Source: Desulfobacca acetoxidans DSM 11109 (GTDB lineage Bacteria > Desulfobacterota > Desulfobaccia > Desulfobaccales > Desulfobaccaceae). From it: a stretch of 64,000 bases of DNA. The notes below the pieces were generated by a model, which was given only the letters and a program-made list of their open reading frames with translations, had not been told where the DNA came from and did no database searches. The stretch's first letter is position 1, and each line of letters starts with the position of its first letter. Both the position numbers and the translations under genes were made by a program. Below are positions 43,751-52,626 of the stretch, piece by piece. Location: contig NC_015388.1 of NCBI RefSeq assembly GCF_000195295.1, positions 1,674,001 to 1,738,000 of the forward strand. The letters run 5' to 3'.

Positions 43751-44494
43751 ATGATTCAGATTATTAATCTAGTCCGTGCCTTTAATGGTCAGGTGGTGCT
43801 CGATGGCATCAACCTGGAAGTGCCCAAAGGGAAGATCACGGTCATTATAGGCAAAAGCGGTACCGGCAAAAGTGTCCTGCTCAAACATATCGTCGGATTA
43901 TTAAAGCCCGATAGCGGTCAGATTCTTATTGACGGCGTCGATATTACCCAGGCACGGGGTCGAACCTTAAAGCGACTCAAACAACGCTTTGGGGTGCTTT
44001 TTCAAGGTGGGGCACTCTTCGATTCAATGACGGTTTTTGATAATGTTGCCTTTCCGCTGCGGGAGAAGACCACATTAGCCGAAGCCGAAATAATCCACCG
44101 AACCAGAGAGAGGTTGTCGCAAGTAGCCCTAACCGCGGCCATGGAAAACAAATATCCCGATGAGTTAAGCGGTGGCATGAAGAAGCGCGTAGCCTTGGCT
44201 CGGGCCTTGATCCAAGAGCCGGAACTTGTCCTCTTCGACGAACCGGTGACCGGACTAGATCCGCCGATGACTAACTCGGTCTTCCAATTGATCACCGCTA
44301 CCCAGCAAAAAAGCGATTACACCGCCTTAGTGGTCAGCCACGACATCCCGCAGATTTTTGCCATTGCCGATCTGGTAGCCATGATACATCGGGGCAAAAT
44401 CATTGCCTATGGCACTCCGGCAGAGATTCAACAGGACAGCAACCCTCTGGTGCAGAAGTTTATTCAAGGAAATCCTGAATATATCGAGGAATAA
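43751..44494 (+). CDS. mlaF: Lipid ABC transporter ATPase MlaF
   Basis: A 247-residue ABC ATPase with Walker A GKSGTGKSVL near residue 34, signature LSGGMKKRVALARAL near 139, and Walker B LVLFDEPVTGLDP near 161. LSGGMKKR is typical of the MlaF/Mkl group. It powers lipid transport with MlaE. Confidence 0.95.
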   Translation: MIQIINLVRAFNGQVVLDGINLEVPKGKITVIIGKSGTGKSVLLKHIVGLLKPDSGQILIDGVDITQARGRTLKRLKQRFGVLFQGGALFDSMTVFDNVAFPLREKTTLAEAEIIHRTRERLSQVALTAAMENKYPDELSGGMKKRVALARALIQEPELVLFDEPVTGLDPPMTNSVFQLITATQQKSDYTALVVSHDIPQIFAIADLVAMIHRGKIIAYGTPAEIQQDSNPLVQKFIQGNPEYIEE

Positions 44495-44503
44495 GATCGG
44501 ATC

Positions 44504-44944
44504 ATGAAGAAAGCCCGTATAGAACTCCTGGTGGGTGTATTTGTCATCATCGGCCTCGTCTGCCTGGCCTACCTGGCCATACACCTGGGTGAGATGGAAT
44601 TTTTGGGGGGAGGTTATAGACTCACGGCCGATTTTGACAATATTTCCGGTTTAAAGGTCGGGGCTTTAGTTGAGGTGGCGGGAGTAGACGTCGGCAAAGT
44701 GGAATCAATTGGTGTCAACCGGGAAAACATGGCCCATGTAGTTTTAAATATCAACAAAGGGGTGATTGTATATCAGGACGCCATTGCCTCCGTGCGGACC
44801 AAAGGGATCATTGGAGATAAGTACATAAAACTTTCTGTCGGGGGTGCTGATGAGCCGCTCCCGCCGAATGGCAGGATTCGGCATACCGAGTCAGTCCTGG
44901 AGTGGGAGGAACTCATCGGTAAATTCATTCAGGGTAAGGTCTAA
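44504..44944 (+). CDS. mlaD: Mce-domain lipid-binding protein MlaD
   Basis: A 146-residue protein with an N-terminal membrane anchor (LLVGVFVIIGLVCLAYLAI) and one Mce domain (YRLTADFDNISGLKVGALVE, then GIIGDKYIKLSVGG). MlaD forms a hexameric ring that carries lipids in the periplasm. The stop is followed by a 340-bp gap before tolC. Confidence 0.94.
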   Translation: MKKARIELLVGVFVIIGLVCLAYLAIHLGEMEFLGGGYRLTADFDNISGLKVGALVEVAGVDVGKVESIGVNRENMAHVVLNINKGVIVYQDAIASVRTKGIIGDKYIKLSVGGADEPLPPNGRIRHTESVLEWEELIGKFIQGKV

Positions 44945-45286
44945 AGTTTCAGGTTTCAAACCGCAGATTTGTTGATAGATAGTGTAGAACCACCGCCCCA
45001 TTTCGTTCTTTTGCAAGGGTTTTGCGGGGACCGGCGCTGCTTGTCTCTGGCCAGTTTCCTCTTTAAGTGAAACGTATAAAGCTGAGGAGAAATTTCGATA
45101 CCCTTTGCTTTGAAATGCTCCCGGCCTTTTCTCAGCTCTCACCGCGTAAGATACGAAACCTGAGTCTTTTTTAACCTTGAAACTTGAGACTCGACACCAG
45201 AAACAATAATATTGCCATTATCTGCAATTTATATGTAAAATAGTGCATAAAATCCAGGTCTGGTTCCGGAAGGGGAGGGAAGAACC
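44945..45286. other. Gap inside the mla operon, with heptamer repeats
   Basis: No gene is convincing here. Heptamer runs lie at both ends: GTTTCAG-GTTTCAA near 44946 and CTTGAAA-CTTGAGA-CTCGACA at 45176-45196. Their composition recalls the heptamer arrays of the phage-like module. The right end holds the leader of the tolC-like gene. Confidence 0.55.
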
Positions 45287-46684
45287 ATGGCAGAAAGATG
45301 GATTAGTGGACGCAGGATGGGGCAATGGTCTCTGGGTTTGCTGTTATCGTTGCTGGGATTGTGGCTTTTTGCCACCGCACCGACTGCGGCGGCGGCGGGC
45401 TATACCCTGGACCAATGCATTGAGAAAGCATTGAAGTACAGCCCGGAAGTCAGGGAGGCAAAGCAGGAAGTAGAGATGTCCAAGGCCAAGCACGATGAGG
45501 CGGCGGCGCATAAATTACCTACCATCGAAGGCTTGGGATTGGTAGGGCCAGCCCACCGGGCTAGAGGCGATCAGGTCTACTCTCCGGATACCTCGACACA
45601 TATTAATCAATGGACAATTTTTGGACGGATCTCTGCTGCAATAGTTCAGCCTATCTACACCTTCGGGAAGATTCAATTCCGTCAGGATGCCGCCAAGGCC
45701 GGGATCGAAGTCAGCCGAGCCGGGGTGCAGAGAAAAGAGGGTGAAACGATTTTGCAGGTCAAAGAGGCGTATTATGGCCTGCTTCTGGGCCGGGTGGGCA
45801 AGGAGACCGTTGATGAAGTCAAGGGCTTCCTGAACAACGCCCGTGATATCCTGCAGCGTCTCCTGGCGGTGCGGAGCAAGAGCGTCTCCGAGATTGATCA
45901 ATACAAACTGGAGGCCTATGCCGGGGAGTTGGAGAAATACCGCAACTTGACGGAGAAAGCCGAATCATTAGCATATGATGCCTTACGAACCAGAATGGGC
46001 CTCAAGTCGGAGGAACGCCTGGAAATCCAGGAGCAGTCTTTGCCGATGCCCGAAAAACCCCTGCAATCTTTAGGGCATTATGTCACCACGGCTCAAGAAT
46101 TGCGGCCTGAGTTCAAGCAATTGAAGGCGGGCTTAACCGCCAAGCAAAAGCTGGTAGATGCCGCCCGGGCCGACCAGTATCCTTCCTTCTTTGTCGGCGG
46201 TTTTGGTTCATTGGCCGGGGCGCCTGGCCGTACCCGGATCAAAAATCCTTTTATTTATGATGACTTTAATCATGTCTATGGCGGGGCCGCCGGGGGCATG
46301 AAATTTGATCTAGATTTCGGCATCAAGAAGGCGAAAATCAGAGAGGCCAAGGCCGACCTGCAAAAACTGCGGGAAACCAATGATTATGCCCAGGATAATA
46401 TCCCTCTACAGGTGCAAAAGGCTTACCTGGAGGCCAGGGAAGCCGAGAAGAATATCCAGGCCTTCCGGAAGGCTTACACTGAATCCCGGAAATGGATGGT
46501 GGCGGCGCTGTCTAACTACGATATGGGGTTAGCTCCCTCTAAAGAGGTTTTCGACGCCATCGAAAAGTATGCCCTGAATCGGGGGGAATTTCTTAAGGCT
46601 ATCTATGACTACAATATTTCTTTAGCTCAACTCAATCTGTATACCGGCAGTTACTTGCGAGAGAAAGTCTATTATAAGGAGTAA
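45287..46684 (+). CDS. TolC-family outer membrane protein
   Basis: A 465-residue outer membrane channel subunit. A signal sequence (LGLLLSLLGLWLFATAPTAA) is followed by the TolC/OEP repeat (YTLDQCIEKALKYSPEVREA near residue 38, and long helices such as LQVKEAYYGLLLG and AKADLQKLRETNDYAQDN). TolC proteins form trimers that span periplasm and outer membrane. Its place between mlaD and mlaC is unusual; it may provide the outer-membrane end of this lipid pathway in place of MlaA. GGGAGGGAAGAACC precedes the ATG. Confidence 0.88.
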   Translation: MAERWISGRRMGQWSLGLLLSLLGLWLFATAPTAAAAGYTLDQCIEKALKYSPEVREAKQEVEMSKAKHDEAAAHKLPTIEGLGLVGPAHRARGDQVYSPDTSTHINQWTIFGRISAAIVQPIYTFGKIQFRQDAAKAGIEVSRAGVQRKEGETILQVKEAYYGLLLGRVGKETVDEVKGFLNNARDILQRLLAVRSKSVSEIDQYKLEAYAGELEKYRNLTEKAESLAYDALRTRMGLKSEERLEIQEQSLPMPEKPLQSLGHYVTTAQELRPEFKQLKAGLTAKQKLVDAARADQYPSFFVGGFGSLAGAPGRTRIKNPFIYDDFNHVYGGAAGGMKFDLDFGIKKAKIREAKADLQKLRETNDYAQDNIPLQVQKAYLEAREAEKNIQAFRKAYTESRKWMVAALSNYDMGLAPSKEVFDAIEKYALNRGEFLKAIYDYNISLAQLNLYTGSYLREKVYYKE

Positions 46685-46687
46685 ACT

Positions 46688-47302
46688 ATGATACAGAGGT
46701 GCCGCTTCTGGTCAGGATGCTGCCTGATGATCACGGTGCTGGTATTTTCGTCTCCGGCCTGGGCTGGTCCGGCCACAGACCAATTGCGGACGACGGTAGA
46801 CGAAGTGATTCGCCTCCTGGGAGATCAGTCTTTGAAGTCCCAGAAACAACAGCGTCGTCAGAGGTTGCGCCAGGTCATCAATCAGCGTTTCAGCTATGAA
46901 GATATGGCGAGATATTCTCTGGGCCAGAACTGGAAGAACTTAAGTGCCGGGCAACGCTCCGAATTCGTCGACGTCTTCAGCGAACTGCTGGAGCGTTCCT
47001 ATGCCAGTAAGATCGAGGCCTACACGGATGAAAAGGTCGTGTATCAGGCGGAGCGGCACGATGGCGATGGCATTGAAGTGCGTACCCTGATCCAACGCCG
47101 CAATGATCAAATTCCGGTTTATTATCGCATGGTTGATAAAGATGGCAAATGGTGGGTTTACGACGTCGTGATCGAAGGAGTCAGTCTGGTCAGCAATTAC
47201 CGCAGCCAGTTCAGCCGTATCATCCGCGAGTCCTCGTTTCAGGATTTAATGCGCCGGATGCGGACCAAATTGCAGGAAGAAAAGAATCTCGAAAAATTGT
47301 AA
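46688..47302 (+). CDS. mlaC: Periplasmic lipid-binding protein MlaC
   Basis: A 204-residue Tgt2/MlaC family protein with signal peptide (MITVLVFSSPAWAG) and the family segments RQRLRQVINQRFSYEDMARY and WWVYDVVIEGVSLVSNYRSQ. It ferries phospholipid across the periplasm between MlaD and the outer membrane component. Starts three bases after tolC stops, so same transcript. Confidence 0.94.
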   Translation: MIQRCRFWSGCCLMITVLVFSSPAWAGPATDQLRTTVDEVIRLLGDQSLKSQKQQRRQRLRQVINQRFSYEDMARYSLGQNWKNLSAGQRSEFVDVFSELLERSYASKIEAYTDEKVVYQAERHDGDGIEVRTLIQRRNDQIPVYYRMVDKDGKWWVYDVVIEGVSLVSNYRSQFSRIIRESSFQDLMRRMRTKLQEEKNLEKL

Positions 47303-47352
47303 TCCAACCGCCGGTTGAGAGATTTCAATTTTGAGAAAGTTGAAACCGTATG

Positions 47353-47390
47353 GGGTGGGTAATGGAAAGCGTTGCCCACCCTTTAATTTT
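47353..47390. terminator. Terminator between mlaC and the thioesterase gene
   Basis: GGGTGGGTAA and TTGCCCACCC form a 10-position arm pair (nine pairs and one mismatch) around a 9-nt loop, followed by TTTAATTTT on the plus strand. It fits an intrinsic terminator for the mla operon, and by symmetry may also serve the minus strand genes. Confidence 0.75.
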
Positions 47391-47425
47391 CCTCATCCAG
47401 ACGGACCCGGTTTATTTAAATACCT

Positions 47426-47869
47426 TTATGCCGCGTCATCAGGTAGGAAGGGAAGCCGCTCCTTCTTGCGATAGGCCAGTGCCTGGCACGTAGCAATCAG
47501 ACGGTTTTCGCTATCGGTGACGGAAATAAGATAGGTGGCGGTGCGCCCCCCGCGATGGAGCTCCTGGGCTGCGGCCGTCAATACCTCGCCCACCTGCGGC
47601 GCCTGGTGAAAAGTCAGGGTCATATTTAGAGCCACGGCGACGGTGCCATAAGCGTTGCAGGCGGCTTGAAAGGCTTCGTCGATAAGGGCGAAGATCGCCG
47701 TTCCATGGATGCCCCCGAGGATATTGAGACACCAGGAACCTGTCTGCATCGTTACCTTAGACCGGCCTGGTGACACCTCAATTAGATCAAGCCCCATCTT
47801 GGGCGCCAGGGGTTGTTCACTCACCTGTCGGCGCAGGGCCTGCAAAACCTTTTCTTGTTTTACACTCAT
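47426..47869 (-). CDS. PaaI-type hotdog thioesterase
   Basis: A 147-residue hotdog-fold protein with NILGGIHGTAIFALIDEAFQ near residue 48, in the pattern of PaaI/YbgC-type acyl-CoA thioesterases (HG..F.L.D). ATG 47869 has GGTGAGAG upstream; an upstream frame to 48028 overlaps the acyltransferase gene and is rejected. Substrate unknown. It is the last gene of a minus-strand group with the LpxL-type acyltransferase. Confidence 0.82.
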   Translation of the reverse strand: MSVKQEKVLQALRRQVSEQPLAPKMGLDLIEVSPGRSKVTMQTGSWCLNILGGIHGTAIFALIDEAFQAACNAYGTVAVALNMTLTFHQAPQVGEVLTAAAQELHRGGRTATYLISVTDSENRLIATCQALAYRKKERLPFLPDDAA

Positions 47870-47891
47870 GGATTCTCTCACCTTTGCAGTA

Positions 47892-48725
47892 CTATAAATC
47901 GTTGTATAACTCCGGATACCGGTTTTTCCAGCGTCTGTGCAGCCAGAGCCATTGATCGGGGTAGCGCCTGACCCAGGATTCGATTGCGTAGGTCTGGACC
48001 TGAACCTGATGTTCGATATCAGCCTCATAATCAGAGGTGTTAATCATGGGCAGGGGTTGATGAATATGCATCAAATGGCGGCCGTCAGGCAGGCGCCTGG
48101 AGAACACCGGCAGGACCGGAGTGCCCAGGCGGCGGGAAAGTAAAGCGGCGATAGGCGTAGTGCGGACCCGGTGTCCGAAGAAATCAACCAGCATCCCACC
48201 CCTGGTTGAGGTATTCTGATCAATTGCCATACCGATGATGCAATTTCTCTTAAGCAGGGAAATGATCGCCTTAAAACCGCCTCGCTTGGGAATCATCAAG
48301 TTGCCCCCGCGCTCCCTCAAAAAACGGATAATACGATTCATCACGGGATGGTCATGCTCCCGGCCAACAATGGCGATAGGAAAATTTTTAAGCCCATACC
48401 CCAAAGCGGTATACTCCCAATTGCCGGCATGGGCGATGATGGCGATGATACCTTTTCCTTGCTTCAACGCCGCTTCGGCATGTTCCTGGCCGATAACGAC
48501 TACCCGCCGCCTGATATGCGATGCCGGAAATAAGAGCAGGGCGATGGCCTCAAAAAAAATCCGGATAAAATGATCAAAAACCGCCTGGGCCAGCCCCTCC
48601 CGCTGTTTGTCGGTTAATTCCCGGCCCAGGGCGAATTCAAGATTCCTCAGTGTAATCAGGCGATGACGCCGGTCCAAGCGATACCACAACCTGGCAAATT
48701 TCCTGGTAATATCCGTAGAAATCAA
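47892..48725 (-). CDS. LpxL/HtrB-type lipid A acyltransferase
   Basis: A 277-residue lysophospholipid acyltransferase-like protein. The catalytic HAGNWEYTALG lies near residue 98 (HX4E type), with GREHDHPVMNRIIRFLRERG near 120 and IDQNTSTRGGMLVDFFGH near 167, typical of the lauroyl acyltransferase group that adds secondary acyl chains to lipid A. The start is TTG 48725, with AGGAGAATCC upstream. Which acyl chain it moves cannot be told. Confidence 0.85.
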   Translation of the reverse strand: MISTDITRKFARLWYRLDRRHRLITLRNLEFALGRELTDKQREGLAQAVFDHFIRIFFEAIALLLFPASHIRRRVVVIGQEHAEAALKQGKGIIAIIAHAGNWEYTALGYGLKNFPIAIVGREHDHPVMNRIIRFLRERGGNLMIPKRGGFKAIISLLKRNCIIGMAIDQNTSTRGGMLVDFFGHRVRTTPIAALLSRRLGTPVLPVFSRRLPDGRHLMHIHQPLPMINTSDYEADIEHQVQVQTYAIESWVRRYPDQWLWLHRRWKNRYPELYNDL

Positions 48726-48768
48726 AAACCTTGGATTCTCCTAATCAAGTTAATAATTGTCCTTCTTT

Positions 48769-49890
48769 TTATTCCGCTAGAATGTGCTCATACACCTGTT
48801 CCATGGCCGCGGCCATCTGCTCAAGGGAAAAACGTTCCTGTACCAGTCTTAATCCGTTTAACCCAAATTCTTGCCTCTGGGCGGGGTTCCGGATGAGCTG
48901 TATGAGGGCTTGGGTCAATGCCTCGGGGTCTTTGGGAGGTGTCAGCAGACCATTAACCCCATCGGTCACGATCTCGGGAATGCCGCCGCAGGTCGTTCCG
49001 ATGACCGGCCGGGCCATAGCCATGGCTTGTAACAGTGATTGCGGCACGCCTTCATTGGCATATGAGGCCAGCACAACGATGTCCATGAGCGCCAACCAGG
49101 CCGGGACATCGTCCTGATAGCCGGTCAAGAGTACACGATCGTTGAGGTTTAGTGCGGCTACCTTTTCTTCAACCAGGTGCCGTATCGGCCCGTCACCGAC
49201 AAGAACAAGATAGACTTTTTCTTCCTGAGCCAGGATCTTGGCCACAGCTTCTAATAAAAAATTATGGCCCTTCCAGGTACGCAACACTGCCACCGACCCG
49301 ATAATACAGGCATCGGGGGGCCAGGCCGGAAGAAGCTCCGTCCGACCGGCGGTCGAGGGGTGGGGATAGAATCGGTCTAAAGGAACCCCGGTGGGGATGG
49401 AATATATCTTGTGCTCCGCAACGCCGACTCGCTTGGCAATCAGTTCTTTAATTGCCTGGCCGGTGGTAATAATGGCGTCAGGGCTTTGATACAGCCAACG
49501 GGTAGGCCATGAGCTCCTGATGGGGGTGCTTAAGTGCCGGGTGCGAACCAGCTTGACCCGGTCCCGCCGCCCCATGGCGGCCAGATGGCCCACCCAGCTA
49601 TCCAGAGAGCTGTGGGTGTTGAGAATCTCTACCCGTTGGCGGCGCAAGACCTGGCGCAGAGACAGACAGGCGGCTAGATTGCGGCAGCCGCCAAAGGTAA
49701 GGGGGAATAGCGCAAATCCTGCCTCCTTGCCCCGGTGGTAGAGTTCGCTCCGAAAGTCCGCCGCCAGCAGTATCGTATGGCCCCGTTGCCGCATGACCTC
49801 GGCTTCCGAAAAAATCCGCTTTTCCTGGCCGCCCCATCCTAAAGAAGATTCGGTATGTAAAACAGTGTAATGCACCTTAGTCGAGCCCAT
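48769..49890 (-). CDS. Family 4 glycosyltransferase
   Basis: A 373-residue GT-B protein from ATG 49890. The N-terminal domain has SSLGWGGQEKRI near residue 14. The C-terminal nucleotide-sugar domain has VLRTWKGHNFLLEAVAKI, and the GT4 EX7E region ASYANEGVPQSLLQAMAMARP. It lies upstream of the LpxL-type gene and probably acts on a surface glycan such as the LPS core. Donor and acceptor unknown. Confidence 0.88.
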   Translation of the reverse strand: MGSTKVHYTVLHTESSLGWGGQEKRIFSEAEVMRQRGHTILLAADFRSELYHRGKEAGFALFPLTFGGCRNLAACLSLRQVLRRQRVEILNTHSSLDSWVGHLAAMGRRDRVKLVRTRHLSTPIRSSWPTRWLYQSPDAIITTGQAIKELIAKRVGVAEHKIYSIPTGVPLDRFYPHPSTAGRTELLPAWPPDACIIGSVAVLRTWKGHNFLLEAVAKILAQEEKVYLVLVGDGPIRHLVEEKVAALNLNDRVLLTGYQDDVPAWLALMDIVVLASYANEGVPQSLLQAMAMARPVIGTTCGGIPEIVTDGVNGLLTPPKDPEALTQALIQLIRNPAQRQEFGLNGLRLVQERFSLEQMAAAMEQVYEHILAE

Positions 49891-49970
49891 GCTGATGCCG
49901 TTCTTTTTTCCTCCAAGCCATGTCAGCCGAGTTAACCGCCTTGTCCGATGGCTGAGTGCTGAGTAAACCC

Positions 49971-49999
49971 GCGGGATGGAGAAGCGAAGCACATCCCGC
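49971..49999. repeat. Hairpin repeat between divergent genes
   Basis: GCGGGATG and CATCCCGC flank GAGAAGCGAAGCA. The internal AAGCGAAGC is shared with the repeats at 42.5 and 62.4 kb. Confidence 0.6.
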
Positions 50000-50152
50000 A
50001 GTCCTGAGCTGATCGGACAAATGAGTATTTTTATATTCTCTTCTTATGTTAAGTCAACCTTTTTAAGATTGCCTTGGCAAACCCTAGCGGATATAGTACG
50101 ATTGGAATTTGTCGGTTCCGGACCGATACGAGTGTGCAATCGGAGGAATATC

Positions 50153-50548
50153 ATGCCAGTTAAAAAAGCAAGTATGTTTGCCCTGATACTTATCTGCTGC
50201 GGTTTCGCTACTGTCGCGTGGACCGCTGACAAAGCCCAGGAAGCCACCCTCAAGGCGGCCCAGGGGTATCTCCAATATGCTATGGGTCTGGCCACGGATG
50301 GTAAACACCAGGAGGCCCTGAAATCAATAGACCAGGCAATCTCTCTCAACCCGAATTATGCCGAGGCGTATAGCCTGAAAGGCTCCTGTTTGGAGAGATT
50401 GGGGAAAATGCGCGAGGCGGAGGAGGCCTATCGCAAGGCAGTCCGATTAGATCCGGGTTATAAAGAGGGATACTACTATCTGGGTCAGTTTCTGAAGAAC
50501 CAGGGCAAGGAGTCAGAGGCGGCTGGGTTTCTCGACAAGGCCCGGTAA
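50153..50548 (+). CDS. Exported TPR-repeat protein
   Basis: A 131-residue protein with signal peptide (MFALILICCGFATVAWTA) and two or three TPR units (GKHQEALKSIDQAISLNPNY, GKMREAEEAYRKAVRLDPGY, GYYYLGQFLKNQGKESEA). Such proteins mediate protein contacts in the periplasm or at the membrane. ATG 50153 follows GGAGGAATATC. It is divergent from the glycosyltransferase gene. Partner unknown. Confidence 0.85.
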   Translation: MPVKKASMFALILICCGFATVAWTADKAQEATLKAAQGYLQYAMGLATDGKHQEALKSIDQAISLNPNYAEAYSLKGSCLERLGKMREAEEAYRKAVRLDPGYKEGYYYLGQFLKNQGKESEAAGFLDKAR

Positions 50549-50574
50549 CTGGCAGAATCAGAGCCGGCAATTCT

Positions 50575-51414
50575 TTAAAGCAGGATTTCAGATGTCTGCG
50601 CCAGTGCAAAGACCTCCAGGGAGGATTTCTGGGCGGCAATAATTTCCCGGCAATGCTCCAAAAGATTGTCGATGCCGCTATCGGTACGATCTTGATTGTG
50701 GTGAAATAAACCGAATCTTTTTACCCGGGCCTGCATTGCCAGATCCAGGGCCTCCAGATAGGTTGAATGCCCCCACCGGCGGGTCTGTTGGTATTCCTCC
50801 GGCGTGTATTCAGCGTCATGGATCAAAAGATCAGCGTTAAAGGCAAATTCCGTATATTCCTGCGGATGTAACCCTCCTCGATGTTGATAACCTAATTCAT
50901 TGTCGGTTAAAAAGACAAATGTTTTGCCTGCCTCTACAAATTTGTATCCCAGCCCCCCGTTGGGATGGCTCAGGCTGATCGGAAAAACCTCTAGGGGACC
51001 GATGTGGTGGCTCCAAACGCACTCATCGTTATAATTGATCTCGGCCTCTAAGGCGCTGAAAGGAACGGGGAAAAAGGGTGTTCGCATAGCTGCGGCCAGT
51101 AGATTTTTAATATCGCCTTGGGTACGATTGCAACCTAGAATAGTGATTCTGGTTCTGGAGTCATAAATCGGTTTGAAAAAAGGGAAGCCCAGTATGTGGT
51201 CCCAATGGGAGTGTGTCATAAAGAGGGTGTAGTCAAACCGCTCTGCCGCCATGAGGTTCTTCCCCAGCCTTCTAATCCCCGAGCCGGCGTCAACAATAAT
51301 AATGTCGCCATCCTGGCTCCTTATTTCCAGACAGGTTGTGTCCCCGCCGTAACGGACATATTCCGGACCTGAGACCGGGATTGATCCGCGCGCCCCGTAA
51401 CAACGTATCAACAT
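50575..51414 (-). CDS. Metallo-beta-lactamase-fold hydrolase
   Basis: A 279-residue protein with metal motif THSHWDHILGFPFF near residue 66, an N-terminal YGARGSIPVSGPEYVRYGGD, and LLIHDAEYTPEEY near 195. It belongs to the group related to class II cyclic nucleotide phosphodiesterases and RNase Z/PhnP. The actual substrate is unknown. It is 20 bp downstream of the nucleotidyltransferase gene. Confidence 0.85.
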   Translation of the reverse strand: MLIRCYGARGSIPVSGPEYVRYGGDTTCLEIRSQDGDIIIVDAGSGIRRLGKNLMAAERFDYTLFMTHSHWDHILGFPFFKPIYDSRTRITILGCNRTQGDIKNLLAAAMRTPFFPVPFSALEAEINYNDECVWSHHIGPLEVFPISLSHPNGGLGYKFVEAGKTFVFLTDNELGYQHRGGLHPQEYTEFAFNADLLIHDAEYTPEEYQQTRRWGHSTYLEALDLAMQARVKRFGLFHHNQDRTDSGIDNLLEHCREIIAAQKSSLEVFALAQTSEILL

Positions 51415-51434
51415 AGATGACTCTTCCGGTTCAT

Positions 51435-52421
51435 TTATGAAGGTTCAGGACCGCCAGTCAGTGTTCTGGCCACGGCGGACTCTCGCACCCGCACCCCTCG
51501 GCCAACCAGGCAATCCACCAGGCGGACGCCTGGATCAACCACCGTATCGGCCCAAAGTACCGTATTCTTTAAGTACGCTTCTTCGCCCACCCGCACGCCA
51601 GCACCCAGACAGACGCCGCCGTCGCAGCAAACCCGAGGGCCGAGGACGGCACCCGCATCTAGAAAAGGATCGGTCAGGGGTGGCAGAAAGTTGGCTAAAA
51701 CCGGCAATTCCCCGGCCAACAGGCGGCGGTGAATTTCAAGATAGTCTTGGGGGGTGCCGATATCCTGCCAATAAAAACCCTCTTCCCGATGGGCTGCTAC
51801 AACCTCACCGGCGGCGATGGCCTGGCGATAGACGTCGATGATGTTCACAAACAATCCTGGAGCAATGTAGTTGAAAAGCCTGGGGGAGATCACCTGTACA
51901 CCGGTAAAGGCCAGGGGAGGTGCGGTTGACATGGGCAGCCTGGCGGGACCAAAAGCAGCAATGCGGTCGCCCTGTGACAGCCAGACGTTGTTGAATCGCG
52001 GATAATCATGGAGGACGAGGGTTGCCAGGGCTTCTGGATGATGTGCTTGATAAGTCGCGGCCAGATCAAGGTCAGTGACAATGTCGCCATTAATCACCAG
52101 GAATGGCGTCTCACCCAAAAATCCCGCAAGTTGTCGAATTCCCCCTGCGGTCCCCAAAATAACCGGTTCGTAACTGAGGTATATCTCCAGTTCGGTCGGG
52201 GTATTGGCCTCAAGGAAGGCCTTGATCTCATCCGCCCGATGGTGTGTGTTGATACCCACCCGGCGAAAACCGGCAGCGTGCAGTTGGGCCAAAATCAGAC
52301 CTAAGAGGGGGCGATTAATGATCGGGAAGAGCGGTTTGGGAACCTGATAACTCAAAGGCCGAAGTCGGGTGCCCAGACCGGCTGCCAGAATTACCGCGGT
52401 AGGAGAAAAGTCAACAGTCAT
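51435..52421 (-). CDS. Sugar-phosphate nucleotidyltransferase
   Basis: A 328-residue protein with the nucleotidyltransferase signature ILAAGLGTRLRPLSYQVPKP near residue 11, GTAGGIRQLAGF near 92, NGDIVTDLD near 110 and a left-handed beta-helix-like C-terminus (GAVLGPRVCCDGGVCLGAGV). It most resembles mannose-1-phosphate guanylyltransferase-like or MurNAc-1-phosphate uridylyltransferase-like enzymes. Exact sugar uncertain. Together with the downstream hydrolase it forms a small operon. Confidence 0.85.
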   Translation of the reverse strand: MTVDFSPTAVILAAGLGTRLRPLSYQVPKPLFPIINRPLLGLILAQLHAAGFRRVGINTHHRADEIKAFLEANTPTELEIYLSYEPVILGTAGGIRQLAGFLGETPFLVINGDIVTDLDLAATYQAHHPEALATLVLHDYPRFNNVWLSQGDRIAAFGPARLPMSTAPPLAFTGVQVISPRLFNYIAPGLFVNIIDVYRQAIAAGEVVAAHREEGFYWQDIGTPQDYLEIHRRLLAGELPVLANFLPPLTDPFLDAGAVLGPRVCCDGGVCLGAGVRVGEEAYLKNTVLWADTVVDPGVRLVDCLVGRGVRVRESAVARTLTGGPEPS

Positions 52422-52581
52422 GCCCTAATCTTCGAAGTTGCGTCTACGTCTCCTTCAATTGGTAAGTTTCACAGCCCATAAGCCACCCGCCAACTTCGAA
52501 AACCGCTATGGACTTCTCATGACGCAGATCTGGAGGTCTACGCTACCGATCTTCTGCTATAACAACCGTTGCATGGCCAAA

Positions 52582-52608
52582 CGGTATGACGTTCTAGCCT
52601 GTGCAGAA
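52582..52608 (-). repeat. Degenerate CAGGCT-type repeat
   Basis: CGGTATGACGTTCTAGCCTG then TGCAGAA: the reverse-orientation right half of the family consensus, with a decayed left half. Confidence 0.5.
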
Positions 52609-52626
52609 CTTATTATCTCAATGATC

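Noticed and set aside
44891-45142. An 83-codon minus-strand frame in the mlaD-tolC gap
   Set aside because: It overlaps the mlaD end, lacks a ribosome binding site, and includes the heptamer word; no family resemblance.
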